Shown: positions 1 through 12,572 of the stretch, piece by piece
Layout of the letters: every line of letters begins with the position of its first letter
Numbering within the stretch: the first letter of the stretch is position 1
NCBI GenBank assembly: GCA_021399435.1
Contig: JAJTUP010000003.1
Span: 2,294,001-2,358,000, forward strand
Length of the DNA: 64,000 bases
From: Diaporthe sp. PMI_573
Taxonomy: Eukaryota > Ascomycota > Sordariomycetes > Diaporthales > Diaporthaceae
Direction of reading: 5' to 3'
Notes under the pieces: generated by a model
Database searches by the model: none
What the model was told of the DNA's origin: nothing
The model's input: the letters and a program-made list of their open reading frames with translations, nothing else
Program-made: the position numbers and the translations under genes

Positions 1-1346
1 CGCGCAATGACCCCAAGAAGGACCCTGTCGTCCTTTGGCTCAACGGTGGCCCAGGCTGCTCCTCCCTTACCGGCCTCTTCTTCGAGCTGGGCCCTTCGTC
101 CATCGACGACAACGTCAAGGTCGTCTACAACAAGCACTCATGGAACGCCAACGCCTCCGTCATCTTCCTCGACCAGCCCGTCAACGTTGGCTACTCCTAC
201 AGCGGCGGCTCTGTCAGCGACACTACGGCCGCCGGCAAGGATGTCTATGCCCTCTTGACTCTCTTCTTTCAACAATTCCCCGAGTACGCCAAGCAAGACT
301 TCCACATCGCAGGGGTTAGTACATGTCTTCCCTCATGGCTCCAATCTTTTATGCTCGGGAATCCCCCGAGTACATCATTTCAGGCTCTGTGACGCGCGAC
401 TAACACACATAACAGGAGTCGTACGCTGGACACTACATCCCTGTGTTTGCCTCGGAAATCCTGTCCCACAAGGACCGCAACATTAACCTCAAGTCTGTGC
501 TGATCGGTAACGGCCTGACGGACCCCTACACCCAGTACCCCCACTACCGGCCCATGGCCTGCGGTGAGGGTGGCTACGACGCTGTGCTCAGCGAGAGCGA
601 GTGCCAGTCCATGGATAACGCCCTGCCTCGTTGCCAGTCTATGATCAGCTCGTGCTACGAGAGCAAGAGCTGGTTCAGCTGTGTCCCTGCGTCCATCTAC
701 TGCAACAACAACATTCTCGGCACTTACCAGCGATCAGGCCAGAACCCCTATGATGTGCGCATTCCGTGTGAGGGAGGCTCGCTCTGCTACCCTGGCCTTG
801 GAAACATCGACAAGTACCTCAACAAGAAGGATGTTATGGATGCCCTCGGCGTCGAGACTATCGACAGCTACGACAGCTGCAACTTCGACATTAACCGGAA
901 CTTCCTTTTCAAGGGTGTAAGTACAGGTCTTCTTTCTGCGGTCCCCCGTTCTGTTGTGTTTTGGAATGTTCCAGATCACACAACTTTGAGGCACGTAGCA
1001 GGTAACTAACACACACTAGGATTGGATGCAACCTTTCCACCTGCTCGTCCCTGGCCTGCTCGAGCAGATCCCTGTCCTCATCTACGCCGGTGACGCCGAC
1101 TTCATCTGCAACTGGCTCGGCAATGAGGCTTGGTCCAACGAGCTGGACTGGCCCGGCCACAAGGACTTCAAGAGCACCAAGCTGTCGCCCCTCAAGGCTG
1201 ACGGTGAGGAGTACGGCAAGATCAAGTCTTCCGGAAACTTCACCTTTATGCAGATCTACGGAGCCGGACACATGGTTCCGTACGATCAGCCCGCAGCTGC
1301 TCTGGACTTCTACACGCGATGGATCGGAGGAGAGTGGTATGCGTAA
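1..1346 (+). CDS. cpyA: Carboxypeptidase Y (vacuolar serine carboxypeptidase), 5'-truncated by window edge
   Basis: Three exons are visible: 3-314, 416-916 and 1020-1346 (stop TAA). Both introns are phase 0, with GTTAGT and GTAAGT donors and CTAAC branch sites. The product is a peptidase family S10 enzyme that removes C-terminal residues from peptides in the vacuole. Seen in the translation: the substrate-binding stretch LNGGPGCSS, the catalytic serine in GESYAGHY (formed across the first intron), the catalytic aspartate in GDADFICN, and the catalytic histidine in [11 protein letters not shown] near the C-terminus. The closeness of the aspartate and histidine motifs to CPY rather than to Kex1-like carboxypeptidases, the cysteine-rich middle and the lack of a C-terminal membrane helix support CPY. 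Signal peptide, propeptide and start codon lie outside the window, so their state is unknown. Confidence 0.93.
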
Positions 1347-4285
1347 AGCATCAGCCAGATAAATTGAAATGACAGATTGACTGGTCGTCAGTGCGTGACA
1401 CCAGGTTATTGGATTTTCCAATAGAGTTGCAGAGTTATGTACCACAACAAAGTCTAGGTGAACTCAATCCTGTGTTAAAATTATCAGAATGGTCATGGTC
1501 CTCCACGTACAGAGCGCTTATCCCACTTAAAACTGCATATTGGACTGCTTTGCTGTTTATCTTACGTGATATTAAAGGCAACCCTCCAATTGGAGCTTGT
1601 CCTACAAGAGGGCATTTCAGGGTGTAATACGCTTGGAGTATATTGTCCGTTCTTGAGGTAGGCCCACCCTTTGAGATGCTGCCCACCCTGTGGAAACCAT
1701 ATTCTACAAATTAATTATTCTACAACTCGAACTCATGGAAACATAGATTAGCGGTGCTGGGGAGCCAGCATGAATTCTTGATCTGAAATCCTGGAATAGG
1801 ATAGTCAGCTGTTGCCGAGCCCCGACCGTGTCCTATGGAATTGCTGATCACAAGCTCAATGTTTTTAACGCCCTCTCTGCAAACACGGCAACCAATCCAC
1901 ACCCCCATATTTCCAAGTTGTTGCCTCAAGCCAGGATGCAGCTACAGAGATTCTTTTCGCCAGTCAAGACTCAATGGAGGGATATCCCAGTGCATAGTGA
2001 CTTACAAGTTGATCCTCAGTAACATAAAGTCTCACAACCAAATATGTTACATATTAATAGTAATAGGAGAGTACCTAAAGTCTTATTAGACAAGTTAGGG
2101 AACTTTCCTTAGTCCCTGATAATAGGTTCTAATCACCTAGAAACATAATAATAGGACTCACAGTACTGTTCTACTTTCTTTAGAGGGAGTTTGATAATTG
2201 AGTTTGCTACCAAGGATGTAGTGAATAGATTAACCCTTCTGTTTTGGTTATAAATTCAGCCTTGAATGTATTTTCCTATTATTTATATCAATAATTTAAA
2301 GACGTTGAGTTTCAGTAAGCTCGCTGCAGCACAAAAGAGAAAGTGGAAACGGCCTTCCACTTTATCTGAAGGCCAGATGGACCACAATGTGGATTGACAA
2401 TAGCCTTTCGGCCAGGAGCAAGGGTCGAATTTTCTTGTCTTTGTGCGTGCCACAATGAATGACGACCCGGGATTGAGTTGAGAAATTCATGGTGATTTGG
2501 GTGTTGTCGGACAGAATGAGTGTGTAGAGGTCGAAGGGCAGGCAGGCTCTAGGCCGGTCAACCCGTGCCGTGCGCCCATGTTTAGCTCAGAGAGGCTCAC
2601 TCCGGGTCAGTAGCTACTGGGCAATTAATCACCCTTTACGGCCGACCCTCGATTCATGCAGTATGCCGATCTGCTCCTCCGATTTGTTCGACTTCACCCG
2701 GTGCGGCGGCGGCCAGCTAGGAGGAGAGGGTGTCTACCAGTCTTTGTACGGCGACACCGAAGACAGACATGGGCTGGAGGCAGACATAGGACCAAGGCTG
2801 GAAGATGGGAAGATGGGAAGACGGAGGGTCCAAGAACTCGAGAGCCATGTTGGAAAACGGAGAAGAAGCTTGTCATCAGACACTGTTTAGGTTGGAACTG
2901 ACTATTCACACCCATACACACCAAAGACCTGAAGCTCAGTTGGGTTGTGACAAGACGTTGTGATCCTCACTGTGATCGGCCAGCCTGAACCTTGGGGCTC
3001 GGGAGCCCTCATTCCTCATCGGATTCTATGAAACGAAACATTACCGAAAAACCAACAAAATGATTGATCTAGGGCACTGCATAAGCCACGTCAACGTCAA
3101 CCAATAGACGTTGATGCCGCTGATACTGACACTGGTCGAGTAGATCAAATGCTCTGACCATCTCCGTCCGTCGTCTTTTCCCTCTGGGACGGCCATTTTT
3201 GAGCTTGGGCAAAACCTCGAAGCTTCACTGTTTCTGAGGACAGGTAGTTATGTGGTTAACATCGGCTACATGGTCACTGCTGTCACATTCCAACACCAGC
3301 AAATACGAGTTGAAAAAATGTCGGAAGCAAAACTGCTTAATGGGATATCTTTTGTCATACATTTATACATAAGACACTCGGTCTTGACGCGGTTTCAGCA
3401 AAACCGACCCTCCCCTTCATTCACGTCTCCTTCCTGTTCTTTATACCCTTCTCTCCGACGATGTCTATGCTAGCATTCCATCCGTCCGCTCTCCTCCCTC
3501 CTCGGCCCTCGGGCCATGTTTGTGGATGACACATCCAACTGGAGGCGACGTGGTCTAATCCGCGAGGTGGCATGGTGTCTCCAGCGCTTCCCGAAAATGA
3601 ACAAGATGGGACGTCTCTTGTGCCATGCCAGAGTGCTTCTCCTAGCCAGGTACCGTTTCGCCCGGAATGTGCAGTGATATAGGTAGGAGAAGAATTAAAA
3701 TAGGCGATGACAGATGATGGGCTGCCATCATAACAAAAACAGTATAAACAAAAAACAGCGCCTGCCGATGGTCCTTGGCCCGGTCAGGCCGATGTCAGTC
3801 GGCCTGGCCGAATCGGGACCCAGTTCGGAGTGCGCGACTCAAAAATGCATCACGTGGTCTGCGTGCCGTGAAGCGCTGGTGGACACTGGAGTGATGTCTC
3901 GCTTGTCCTTGCTCTTCTAGTATGCGAATGACTTGATGGCTGCCTGACGGAGTGTCGATGAGATGATCGATGTTAATTCGCAATGGCCCGCAATGGAGGG
4001 CGTCTTCATTATGCCCTCTGGTCTTCAACCAGCCTTGCGCTCCATTGTCGCATTACTCGCATTACTCGCACAGGGGCGAACAGGTCGATCACCAAGCACG
4101 GACAGCCTGGACTGGTACTGGCTGGCTGCGCAAGACCCAATTGCACCGCCGTGCGCTCGTGAGGATCGCCAACCACTCTGGGAAACGGCCGGTACTCCCA
4201 CTTTTGACGCCCACGTGGGGAACGCCTTTTGGTAGAGATCCGACCGTTTAGGATGGGAGAAAACAATTCGCGTGACGTGGTATAT
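1347..4285. other. Intergenic region with an AT-rich island
   Basis: About 2.9 kb separate the ends of the convergent carboxypeptidase Y and phosphodiesterase genes. No reading frame with a recognisable domain was found on either strand. Roughly 1990-2330 is clearly AT-rich, with short runs such as TAATAATA, and contrasts with the GC-rich coding DNA around it. The remainder is of mixed composition and probably includes both 3' untranslated regions. Confidence 0.6.
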
Positions 4286-6963
4286 TCAAGGTGCTTCTGT
4301 AGCAGGACCAGGGGATTTGTGTCTCCTGAAGAATTGAAAAGCGTTCATCCGGAAGCGACTTGGCCTCTTCTTGACAGACCTATCATCCGTCGACTTGAGG
4401 GTGCTTGCTGTCTCCACTTCAAATATTGGTTGGCCATCCATCTTTGGCTCGGTCATGCTTTTTGCAGAATCTGGTGCTGAAATCATTGGGATGGGGTTGC
4501 TTTTAGGTCGCTCCACGGATTCCTGGCTAACAACGCTTGTTCCTTTCGTGCTGGGTGAGAGGGGCATCTTGCCGGTCGTTGCGCTGCTGGCACAATCGCC
4601 GTTCGCTTGGGCAAAGCTACCGCCCTCGGTCGTGGTCTCGCTACAGCGTTGCCGTTCAGGTCCGATCGGTCCTTCATCGCCAGTAGCGAGCTCCTTCACA
4701 GGTTCGAAATGAGGCCCCATGCCATTTGTCGCCTTGTAGCCTCCTCTGAGTTCCGGGGTGCTTGCCGACCTGGCTATCTGGTCCACGGCCGGGGCAGACA
4801 CAGAGTTTGGTTTCGCGCTGCTGTTGTGTTGAGGTGGGTCCTGACGGCTGGTACGGCGGTCTGGATGCGTTTTCGCGAGTGCATCTGCAATTTTCTGCTG
4901 GAAGAGCTCCGAGTTGCCGGTAAGCTCGGCGACGCAGTATCTCATGTTAGGCAGTACGTCGGCCACTCCTTGGAAGAGTGGTATGGCAAACATGTTCATG
5001 AAGTTGAGCTGAGATCTGAACTGAGAAGCTCGCTCTGTTAGAGGGGGCGCCATGAGTGACGTCTGAATCTCAAGTTCCTTCTCCATAGATCGTTGTCGCG
5101 CAAATTCGTCGGCCAGAATGTCCATCCATTGCAAGGCCGTCTCATGGCTCCGTGCCTATATAAACGGAGGTTAGAGGGCTCATGACGTTTGTGACAGATC
5201 GAATGCTTACCACATTGCAAATATCTGCGCATTTGATCAGCAGAGCACACGCGAGGCCTTTCTGCTCCTCGACCATGCGGCTGTTCCAACCTTGGGTAGA
5301 GTCATTGGCCGCCAGCTTTTCTTTCAAGTCTGCCAACCTCTTCATGTAGTCGAAGTGCAGGCCCATGTCTGTTGCCAGGATGGAACTGATCATGAGGCCT
5401 CGCATTTTCCTGTCCTCGAAGGCGGACGGCCAATGTCTCCTGAGAATTTGCGAGAAGGCTGCACAATGGAAGGACTCCAAGACCGAACGATCATTGTAAA
5501 GCTGTGCAAGGGGGGCATTTAATGTAACAAGGAAGCCGTTGTTCACGCCTGGGTGTCCAACATCGTGTCCGATGGCCGTGATGAGTAATGTCAGGGCCTC
5601 GAACGGGGTTAAAAGAGCTTCCACGGGGGATTTAGGCGCATCATCCGAAGCGTCGCAGTAAATGTAAGGCATGATTATGTTGGTGTGAAGGAGGAAGCTA
5701 AAAGTGGCTTGCATAACGTCAACGACGTGCCGAAAGTTGTGGTACGGCACAAAGCTGTTGTAGGCAGCCCGGCAGGCGATCACGAATTGAGTGAGTTGGT
5801 CTGTGGTGGAAGAGGTTAGCACATAGTACCGAGAGGTTGCTTGCTTAGATGACGGAAGCTGGGAGATGCGAGCCACTTCTGCCACATACCTGGTGGGATT
5901 CTCCATGGCTCCAACTCGGGCATGGAGAGGGCATGACTGAACATGAGCGAGGCGGCCACAACAAGCTCGTCATCTGAGAAGTCGTGTGCGCAAAAATGCC
6001 ACTGGCCGACCGCCTGGGCGATTCTCGCTTGTCTTTCTGCTGGGACCGATATCCTAAACGTTCCAAGGGAGGTTTCATCCTCGTCGTCAAACCTGCATAT
6101 TCCCTTCATCAGACCCGACACCATCGCTTCGCGAAGATAGGCGAACGGCTTTCCTCCCGTGTCGACACCGACCCAGGAGCGTTTTCTGTTCTTCCGGACC
6201 TGCAGAACTGCCTCTCGTTCCCTTGCCGCGGCTTGACGAGCCTTGTACGCATGAACCTCGATGCTCTCAATGTTCTGCTGCTGAAGAGGGCTGGTCATAA
6301 CATCGACTGCTCCGTATTCGAGACACCGGCGGACCAGTTCAGCCCTGGATTGCGAAAAGCTCGATGCAATGGTTTCGCCAATGGCGCCCGTCTCTGCCGA
6401 GCCCGGCGCAGTTGCGGGACCAGCCTGGGGCAGCGCAGGCGGAGAAACGACGGGTATCGGCACCACGAGCTTCAGCAGTTTCAACATGTCTGCCTCAGCG
6501 ACGACCCTCTGCAATAACCGCAACCCATACAGCTCGACATTGGATATTTGGGCCTCGGGTTCGCTTCCTTGCACTGGCCGCGAATGGGGCGAGGGGGACC
6601 TGGATCGGGAAGTTCGGTCTGTCACGTTCTCTTCGTAGGGGGTATCTATCAGTAATATCGTCGGTATTTGGTCGATCGTGGAGGCGTGGTGGAGAGCCGT
6701 CAGGGCAGAGAGACAGGACGCGCTACTTGAGCAAACTTGGACTGCGCGCGAGTTAGCAAAGAACAAGGACCCCGACCCAGGGATTGCCAATACATACCAC
6801 CACCAAATGCATCTTTCAGCGCTCTGATGCTCTGTTCCAAGTGTCCTGTCTCCGCAGCGGGGGCGCCATTGCTTGCGACACTATCAACGACGCCAAAGTC
6901 GGCAGTGTGACCCTCAACCGCCCTCCGATCGACGTAAATGATGTTCGCGCCGATCCTGTCCAT
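4286..6963 (-). CDS. pdeH: High-affinity 3',5'-cyclic-nucleotide phosphodiesterase (Pde2/PdeH type)
   Basis: Exons on the minus strand are 6963-6798, 6741-5890, 5800-5211 and 5155-4286, giving 825 residues. The enzyme hydrolyses cAMP to AMP and so damps PKA signalling. The HD catalytic domain shows the signature YHNFRH (residues 359-364), the metal-binding GHDVGHPG (417-424, H418/D419) and the later metal aspartate in KCADICN (D532). The start is the ATG before DRIGANIIYVDRR, because fungal homologues begin with such a motif; an upstream in-frame extension is less likely. Residues 1 to about 240 look like a degenerate response-regulator receiver fold (see findings). The last ~200 residues are low-complexity, rich in Ser, Thr and Pro, and probably disordered. 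Introns are 56, 89 and 55 nt with good splice signals. Confidence 0.93.
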
Positions 6964-7844
6964 GGCGTTGATTCCAAAGACCGCGGCCAGTCTCGCGACT
7001 GGTGCGCCTTTGCCGGGGACAATTTTAAGCTGGGCCAGGCAGCTTGGGAATGGTGCGAACAGCCCGGGATGGCTTCTGGGGCTGGAATTCCCAACAACCG
7101 ACAATCCAACTTGGGCGGTGGTCTCCCAACGCCGCGGGCGATTGTCGGCCCAGGCACCAAATTTTTGTGATCGCTGGACGGAATGGACGTTCTCAAGCGG
7201 GTTGTGGGCGGGCTAAGAGTCCTATAAGTCGCGGGGGGATTGCGCTGCCAAGGTTAGATTGGCGAGATTCGAGTATGGCAGCGTCAGGCTCAACAAGGCA
7301 TTGAGAGCCAAGGTCGAAGCAATCGGGGGAGACCAGGTGGGGGGAAGGCGGCAGGGGCTGTCGCAAATATCGGGGGAATGAAAGGTCACTGGTGCTGGTG
7401 ACATAGGATGCGAATGAGAGTGTGAGCACCGTGGCGAATAGAGGCAGGCGGACGGACGGTCGAGTAATGGTCAAGGAAGGTCGCCGTATGCCGTGTGGGT
7501 TCGGACCGGATATAGAGTGGATTCAGGAGAGTTACGACTTGGTAGGTAGATTAGGGGAATGGATTGGGCGAATAGTCCGTCCCTGGTTCGTTTCCTATGT
7601 CGCGCGCCTTGAGTGTCCCGAGGCTGAGCCAGCAAGCAGGGCACAAAGCAGTAACAACTTAGGACGGCGGGTGAGCACGGCGAAGATGGGAATTGGAAAG
7701 GTAGATAGAGAGAGAGAGATAGAGAGAGGGAAGGTGCAGGTGGTCGTGTGCCCGTGGCTGCGCTGCGCTGGTGAGGCAAGCAAGCGGTTGTCTCGGCGCT
7801 GGGTCGGGGAGGTTGATGTTCAAGATCAGGGCCAGAGTCAGGGT

Positions 7845-7903
7845 CAATTGTCGAGGTCGAGGTCCAGGTCGAGGTCAAGTCCGAGGTCGAGGTCGAGGCA
7901 GAA
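7845..7903. repeat. Degenerate GAGGTC hexamer repeat
   Basis: About nine imperfect copies of a GGTCGA/GGTCCA unit follow one another. The tract lies roughly 0.9 kb upstream of the phosphodiesterase start and is not part of a supported gene. Confidence 0.8.
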
Positions 7904-8276
7904 AACTGGTGAGGTGCGGCGGTGCGGTACCACAAAAGTGAGGGACAGAATTGAATTGCGACAAGAGAGCGCAAGTTGAAGGAGAGATGTGGTCGAGGAT
8001 GGGGGATCGAATGGGATGGGGGGTGGACGGATGGTATGGGTAGGCCGGTCTATGGATTGGATTCCAGACTGTCAAGCCCAGGAAGGCACATTGGGGTGAG
8101 CCATTCGAAGCGAAGCAAGAGAAGAACCAGGCAGGTAGGTCAAGGTCGAGTCGGGGTCGGGGTCGGGGCAGGAGCAGGAAGGGACAGGGCAGGTCTAGGT
8201 TAATTGGGAGGAATAGGAAGGTAGCAAGGCAAGTCTGCTGCTACTTGCGCAGCGCGAGCGTGTACGAATGAATGCC

Positions 8277-8281
8277 CAGCG

Positions 8282-8318
<37 letters not shown>

Positions 8319-8400
8319 CAAAGCCAGTGCCAGAACCAGAACCAGAAGCAGTGCCAGTGCCAGTGCCAGTGCGTGTGCAAGTGCAAGTGCAAGTGCAAAG
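8277..8400. repeat. Compound hexamer repeat (CCAGAG)n-(CAGTGC)n-(AAGTGC)n
   Basis: Three related six-base units succeed each other: CCAGAG at about 8281-8330, CAGTGC to about 8370, then AAGTGC to about 8400. Because the unit is a multiple of three, frames stay open on both strands and give spurious QS- or AL-type repeat peptides. Confidence 0.9.
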
Positions 8401-9662
8401 TAAAAGTGCGTGCAAGTGCAGCCAGATGGGATGCTGCGTCGCTGCGGTGCGGTGCTGATGCTGGTGCGGTGGTGCAGGCGAGTCGAGAGGACAGGCAACG
8501 GCAACTACAACGGGGTGGGCAGGAGGAGCTTGGGGGGGAGGAGGGGACAAGGGCATGGCCTGGGCCCTTTTCCTTCTTTCCTCGTCAATTCGAGGAGTAA
8601 GGTGAAGAGAGAGGGAAAAAGGCCTCGGGAGAAGACCTAGATGCTACGGGAACAGGGGTCCATTACAGATGAAGATGCCGGGATGCCTTGATGTTTTGGC
8701 GTGGGCTCTGCAGGTCGGGTCTTGTACACCCCTACCACCGCCGAGGTCGAGGGCTCGGCCGTGGATCGCAGGCTGGACCTGCTCTGCTGGGCTACGGAGT
8801 GTGTTGTGCTTATTAGCTGTCTACCTACTCGTCGTTAACTGTCGACACAGGAGGGAACTACCAGCTACTGTCTTGCCCGGCCCAGCCTCTGTGCGAGTGA
8901 GAGGACAAAGGAACCTCTTTGTGCGTTGAGTGCCGAGCGCTGCTGGTGCTCAATAGGCGCTCATGCCGTACCACCACGGGTACATTCAAGTTGTAGATAG
9001 ATACTGCAGACCTTGGACGGTGCTGAGGCATGTCCTACCACAGTACCTAGGTAGGTAGATAGATATGCATGGAGAGCCAGCCTGACCAAGAATCAACCCA
9101 GGCAGCCAGGCTGGTTTGATAGTCTTGTACTCGAGGGGCAGCCCTGGGCCTGGGCTGCATCCGGAGTACCCCGTAAGCCCAAACCGGTCAGTCTGTCGCT
9201 CTGGTCGGTATGCGATTGATGATCTCTAGGTACTTTGCCCCTGGTCAAGCCACCTGGAACCTAGGCAGCCCGAGGCAGGTACTGCAATGTACATGCACAG
9301 TCCAGCGGCGTGCGGGTGGATACCCTCCCCCCCCAGGCACCCTGCCTGCACATGTGCTGTGTGCTGTTGGCTGCCCAGGTGCGTTCGCAGGAGAGGAATG
9401 GGCACGGTGGGTTTGGCCACACGCAAGCTGAGATAAGGCGCGGCAGATGGGGCTTCCTGCCCCCCGTTTTATGTTTCAAGTTTGTAATGGCCGGGCGTCT
9501 CTGGGCCGGCCTCGCCGCCGTCCTGATCCTCGTCGTCGGCTCCCAGAAAAAACCCAAAAAGCAACCCAACGCAAAGCAAAAAAAAAAAGAAAAAAAAAGG
9601 CACAGGCAATACTGTGGTACGGTATTGTAGGGCCTGCTCGGGAGAAGATTAACATCAAGTTG

Positions 9663-9686
9663 TGCAGGCAGGCAGGCAGGCAGACA
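9663..9686. repeat. (GCAG)n tetranucleotide repeat
   Basis: Five to six perfect GCAG units, in gene-free DNA. Confidence 0.8.
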
Positions 9687-9881
9687 CGATGGCACGAGAC
9701 AGACATGATCACATCGGCGCACACGAACCGCAGCGGAGATGCCTTCTACATATTCCATGTTTAGTGCCAAAGTCAAAAGGCTCGAATGCCGGTTGAACTT
9801 TTGCAAAGAGGAAAGGGGGCGAAAGCATATCCTATGACACGCCTCGAATGGTTTCTACGTGGTATCTACTGGATGGATGGT

Positions 9882-9903
9882 CTTTTTTTTTTTTTTTTTT
9901 TTT
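9882..9903. repeat. Poly-T tract
   Basis: An uninterrupted run of about 21 thymines. An A-rich tract lies about 280 bases earlier (around 9573-9600). Either could be the tail of a retroposed element, but no element body was recognised. Confidence 0.8.
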
Positions 9904-10902
9904 AACTATGGACACGGCTGCCCTACTAGATAGACAGAGTGCAGGTGCTGCAAATTGCAGATGCGCCATCCATTCATTGCACCTCTGCATGCAACAACGC
10001 CATGTAATAATGTCCACATATTCAATGTAGATGCCGACCCGTCTCCCTCCCAGCCCCTCTCTTTTTCTTGCCCCCCGGCTTGAGGCTGCCCGCTGACCAC
10101 TCTAGCTACCCACTACGTATCGCCCATTGCGTGTTGTACATTACATTGCGCCCTGTGCACATGTTGCGATGACATTGGGTATTGTCTAGGGCCGTGTGGT
10201 TCTGCCCTGGGGTTCCACACCCAGACAAAGACATGAGGTGTCACGGCGCACACGATACTGTGTAGAGGCAAACGGCAGATGCGCCGACCTCAGGTTCCCT
10301 TTGTCCTTGACAGCTTTGGTCGTCATCGGGGAGGCGAGGCCAGGCGTCAGGGCGTCCGCCGGGGCGTCGGACGGGGGGAGGGGCCAGGCTAGTCGAGCTG
10401 CCGGGCCATCATACACCTCCTTGACGCCCACACACACACACACATCCACACACATGAGGCGTGGTGATCGTCATGAGGAGTACTGCAGGAGCAGCAGAGA
10501 GAGGATGGGTGGTGTTGGTGGTGGTGGTGAAGGTGGTAGTGGTGGTACGGTACTGACTGCCCAGACTGCGCGGCCGTGGTGGAGGGTGTGGGCAAGGGTC
10601 TCAAGGGTCGCAGGCTGTAGGGTCGCAGGGCCAGGCTGGGCAGGGTGCCTGGGTGCTGGGAGTGCGTCTTGGGTGTGTCGCGCGGCTGGGCGAAATGGAT
10701 CGGCGCAAATGAAGCAGCAAATGGGCGGAGGGGGGTGGGCCCTTGCGTGGGTCCCCTGGAAACCTTGGAAGAGGGCTGCAACATTGTGTGGAGCTTGTGC
10801 CGGTCCCCACCAGTGATCTGCGGCTGGAAATAACGCGAAAGGGGCCACTCCGGTGCGTTCGCTGGCTTCCACCGGCCTTCGAGAACGTCAGCCCGAACGC
10901 TC

Positions 10903-10968
10903 CTTCGAAGCCATCGAAGCCATCGAAGCCGTCGAAGCCGTCGAAGCCGTCGAAGCCGTCGAAGCATT
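10903..10968. repeat. Nine-base minisatellite, TCGAAGCCR
   Basis: About seven head-to-tail copies of a nine-base unit with A/G variation at the last position. The first copies end in A and later ones in G, which suggests expansion in blocks. The minus-strand frame reads as a Phe-Asp-Gly repeat, but no flanking sequence supports a gene. Confidence 0.9.
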
Positions 10969-11840
10969 CTAGGGCTTCCACCCACCGCCACAAGACGCCC
11001 TGGAATGTTGCTGTCGCTCAACGCTGGTTGGTAGGGCACATGTACTCCCACAGTATGTATTATGTACTGTTGCCAGCCTCAGCCGCCCAGTCAGACAGTC
11101 CTGTGGTACCACACAGGACAACGCCAGTCGACCCAGACCCGCCCTGCTACGTATGCCACAGTACTGGGTGAGTGACTGGGCAGGACGGCCAGAGTCACCG
11201 TCACTACTCAATATTCGTCACCAACGAGACAGCAGGTATGATGGCGGTGGTGCCATGGTATCATCATACGTGACTAGTATTCTCTACACACAGCACGACA
11301 GTACGCGTAACCTTCAGCCCAACACAGTGCCGCGCACTGCAGTGTGGGAGAACACACGGCAGCACACCAGACTACGGTACCGTTTAGATGGATGCACTTG
11401 AGTAGATCACACTGCTGCTGTGTATGCGCGCCCGACGCAGGCCACCGTCACCACCATCACCACCATCAACTGCGCCAGCCAGCGAGGGTGCCACGGTGCC
11501 AGAAATTCGCCGGATAGATGATAATGAGCAGATCTGCGGGATCAGCCATCGCCCGCCCTTTGTTGTTGCTGGATGCCGTGCAGCCTCGCAGCCCGTCTGG
11601 CCGTCTTGGGGCTGGCTTGATGCGATCAGCGTGTCGATCTGAAGGCCCCACCCACCCACTGGCGCGGTGCGGGCGCCGACCTTCTGCTAGGCAACGCCGC
11701 GTCTTGCTGTCTCCTTGCCTTGTCCTCTCGCGCCGCCTCAAGATCCGCTGCTCATGATCCTCGTCCTCACAGCCAAAACAAGCTTATCTGTCGTCAATCT
11801 GCCCAGTTGCACCCGCCGCCCGCACGGAAACTAAAAACGC

Positions 11841-11907
11841 GGGACGGGACGGGACAGGACAGGACAGGACAGGACAGGACAGGACAGGACAGGACAGGAC
11901 AGGACAG
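11841..11907. repeat. (GGACA)n pentanucleotide repeat
   Basis: Starts as GGGAC units and continues as about eleven perfect AGGAC units. A five-base unit shifts frame in each copy, so this is not coding. Confidence 0.92.
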
Positions 11908-12302
11908 CACGTCGGTCGCCTGAGCTTTTTTTTCGGGGGCGGGGGGGCGGAGCCGGGAGACGAGACCAGCCGTGCACTCGAGGACTTTTATTACAGTACT
12001 GGGTCTAAGGAGTGGACTCGACTCAAGCGTGAGGTGTTGATCGCGGGTTGACCTGTCACTCTCGCTCGTGGCAGAGCTGGCAAGGCTCAGAGTAGACAGG
12101 CGGCGATGATCAGCTCTCCACCATCACCGCGTCTGCGCCGTGTGGTTGTTGACTAGTGTAGTCGCGACATATCGATGTCCACGTCGGGTCCGGGCTTGCT
12201 AGTCCGTGGGACCACGGCCCAATGAGCGATGCCTTCCACCATCTCCGACGATACCAATGCCGGCATTTGCGATTGCGAAAGCAACGCGCGCAATCTGGCA
12301 AC

Positions 12303-12367
12303 CTGTCCCTCTGTCCCTCTGTCCCTCTGTCCCTCTGTCCCTCTGTCCCTCTGTCCCTCTGTCCCTC
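12303..12367. repeat. (TGTCCCTC)n octanucleotide repeat
   Basis: Eight near-perfect tandem copies of an eight-base unit. The unit length rules out a conserved coding role. Confidence 0.92.
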
Positions 12368-12535
12368 GAGTCCCCAGAGGCCTGGGCCGTTTCCACTTTA
12401 GCCCTAGGTTGCGATCCCCCTTTTCCGAGACACGCATCTCTGGACCAACGACCTTCCCGATGAAGCTGTCAAGACCTCGGCACCCCGGAGAGATCCACCC
12501 ACTCACGGTCTTTGCAACGTCCTTCTTGAACGGGT

Positions 12536-12572
12536 GCTCGTGCTAGTGCTGGTGCTGGTGCTGGTGCTGAGC
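12536..12572. repeat. (GTGCTG)n hexamer repeat
   Basis: About six copies of a GTGCTS unit. Confidence 0.75.

Noticed and set aside
6964..7104. Longer N-terminus for the phosphodiesterase (47 extra residues)
   Set aside because: The extension opens with a non-ATG codon and is low-complexity, whereas the downstream ATG starts the conserved NIIYVDRR motif.
8268..8600. Plus-strand frame coding a Gln-Ser/Gln-Cys/Lys-Cys repeat protein
   Set aside because: The frame is created by the six-base microsatellite, which leaves several frames open on both strands; the flanks lack coding features.
10601..10993. Minus-strand frame coding Phe-Asp-Gly repeats
   Set aside because: Produced by the nine-base minisatellite; no conserved sequence on either side.
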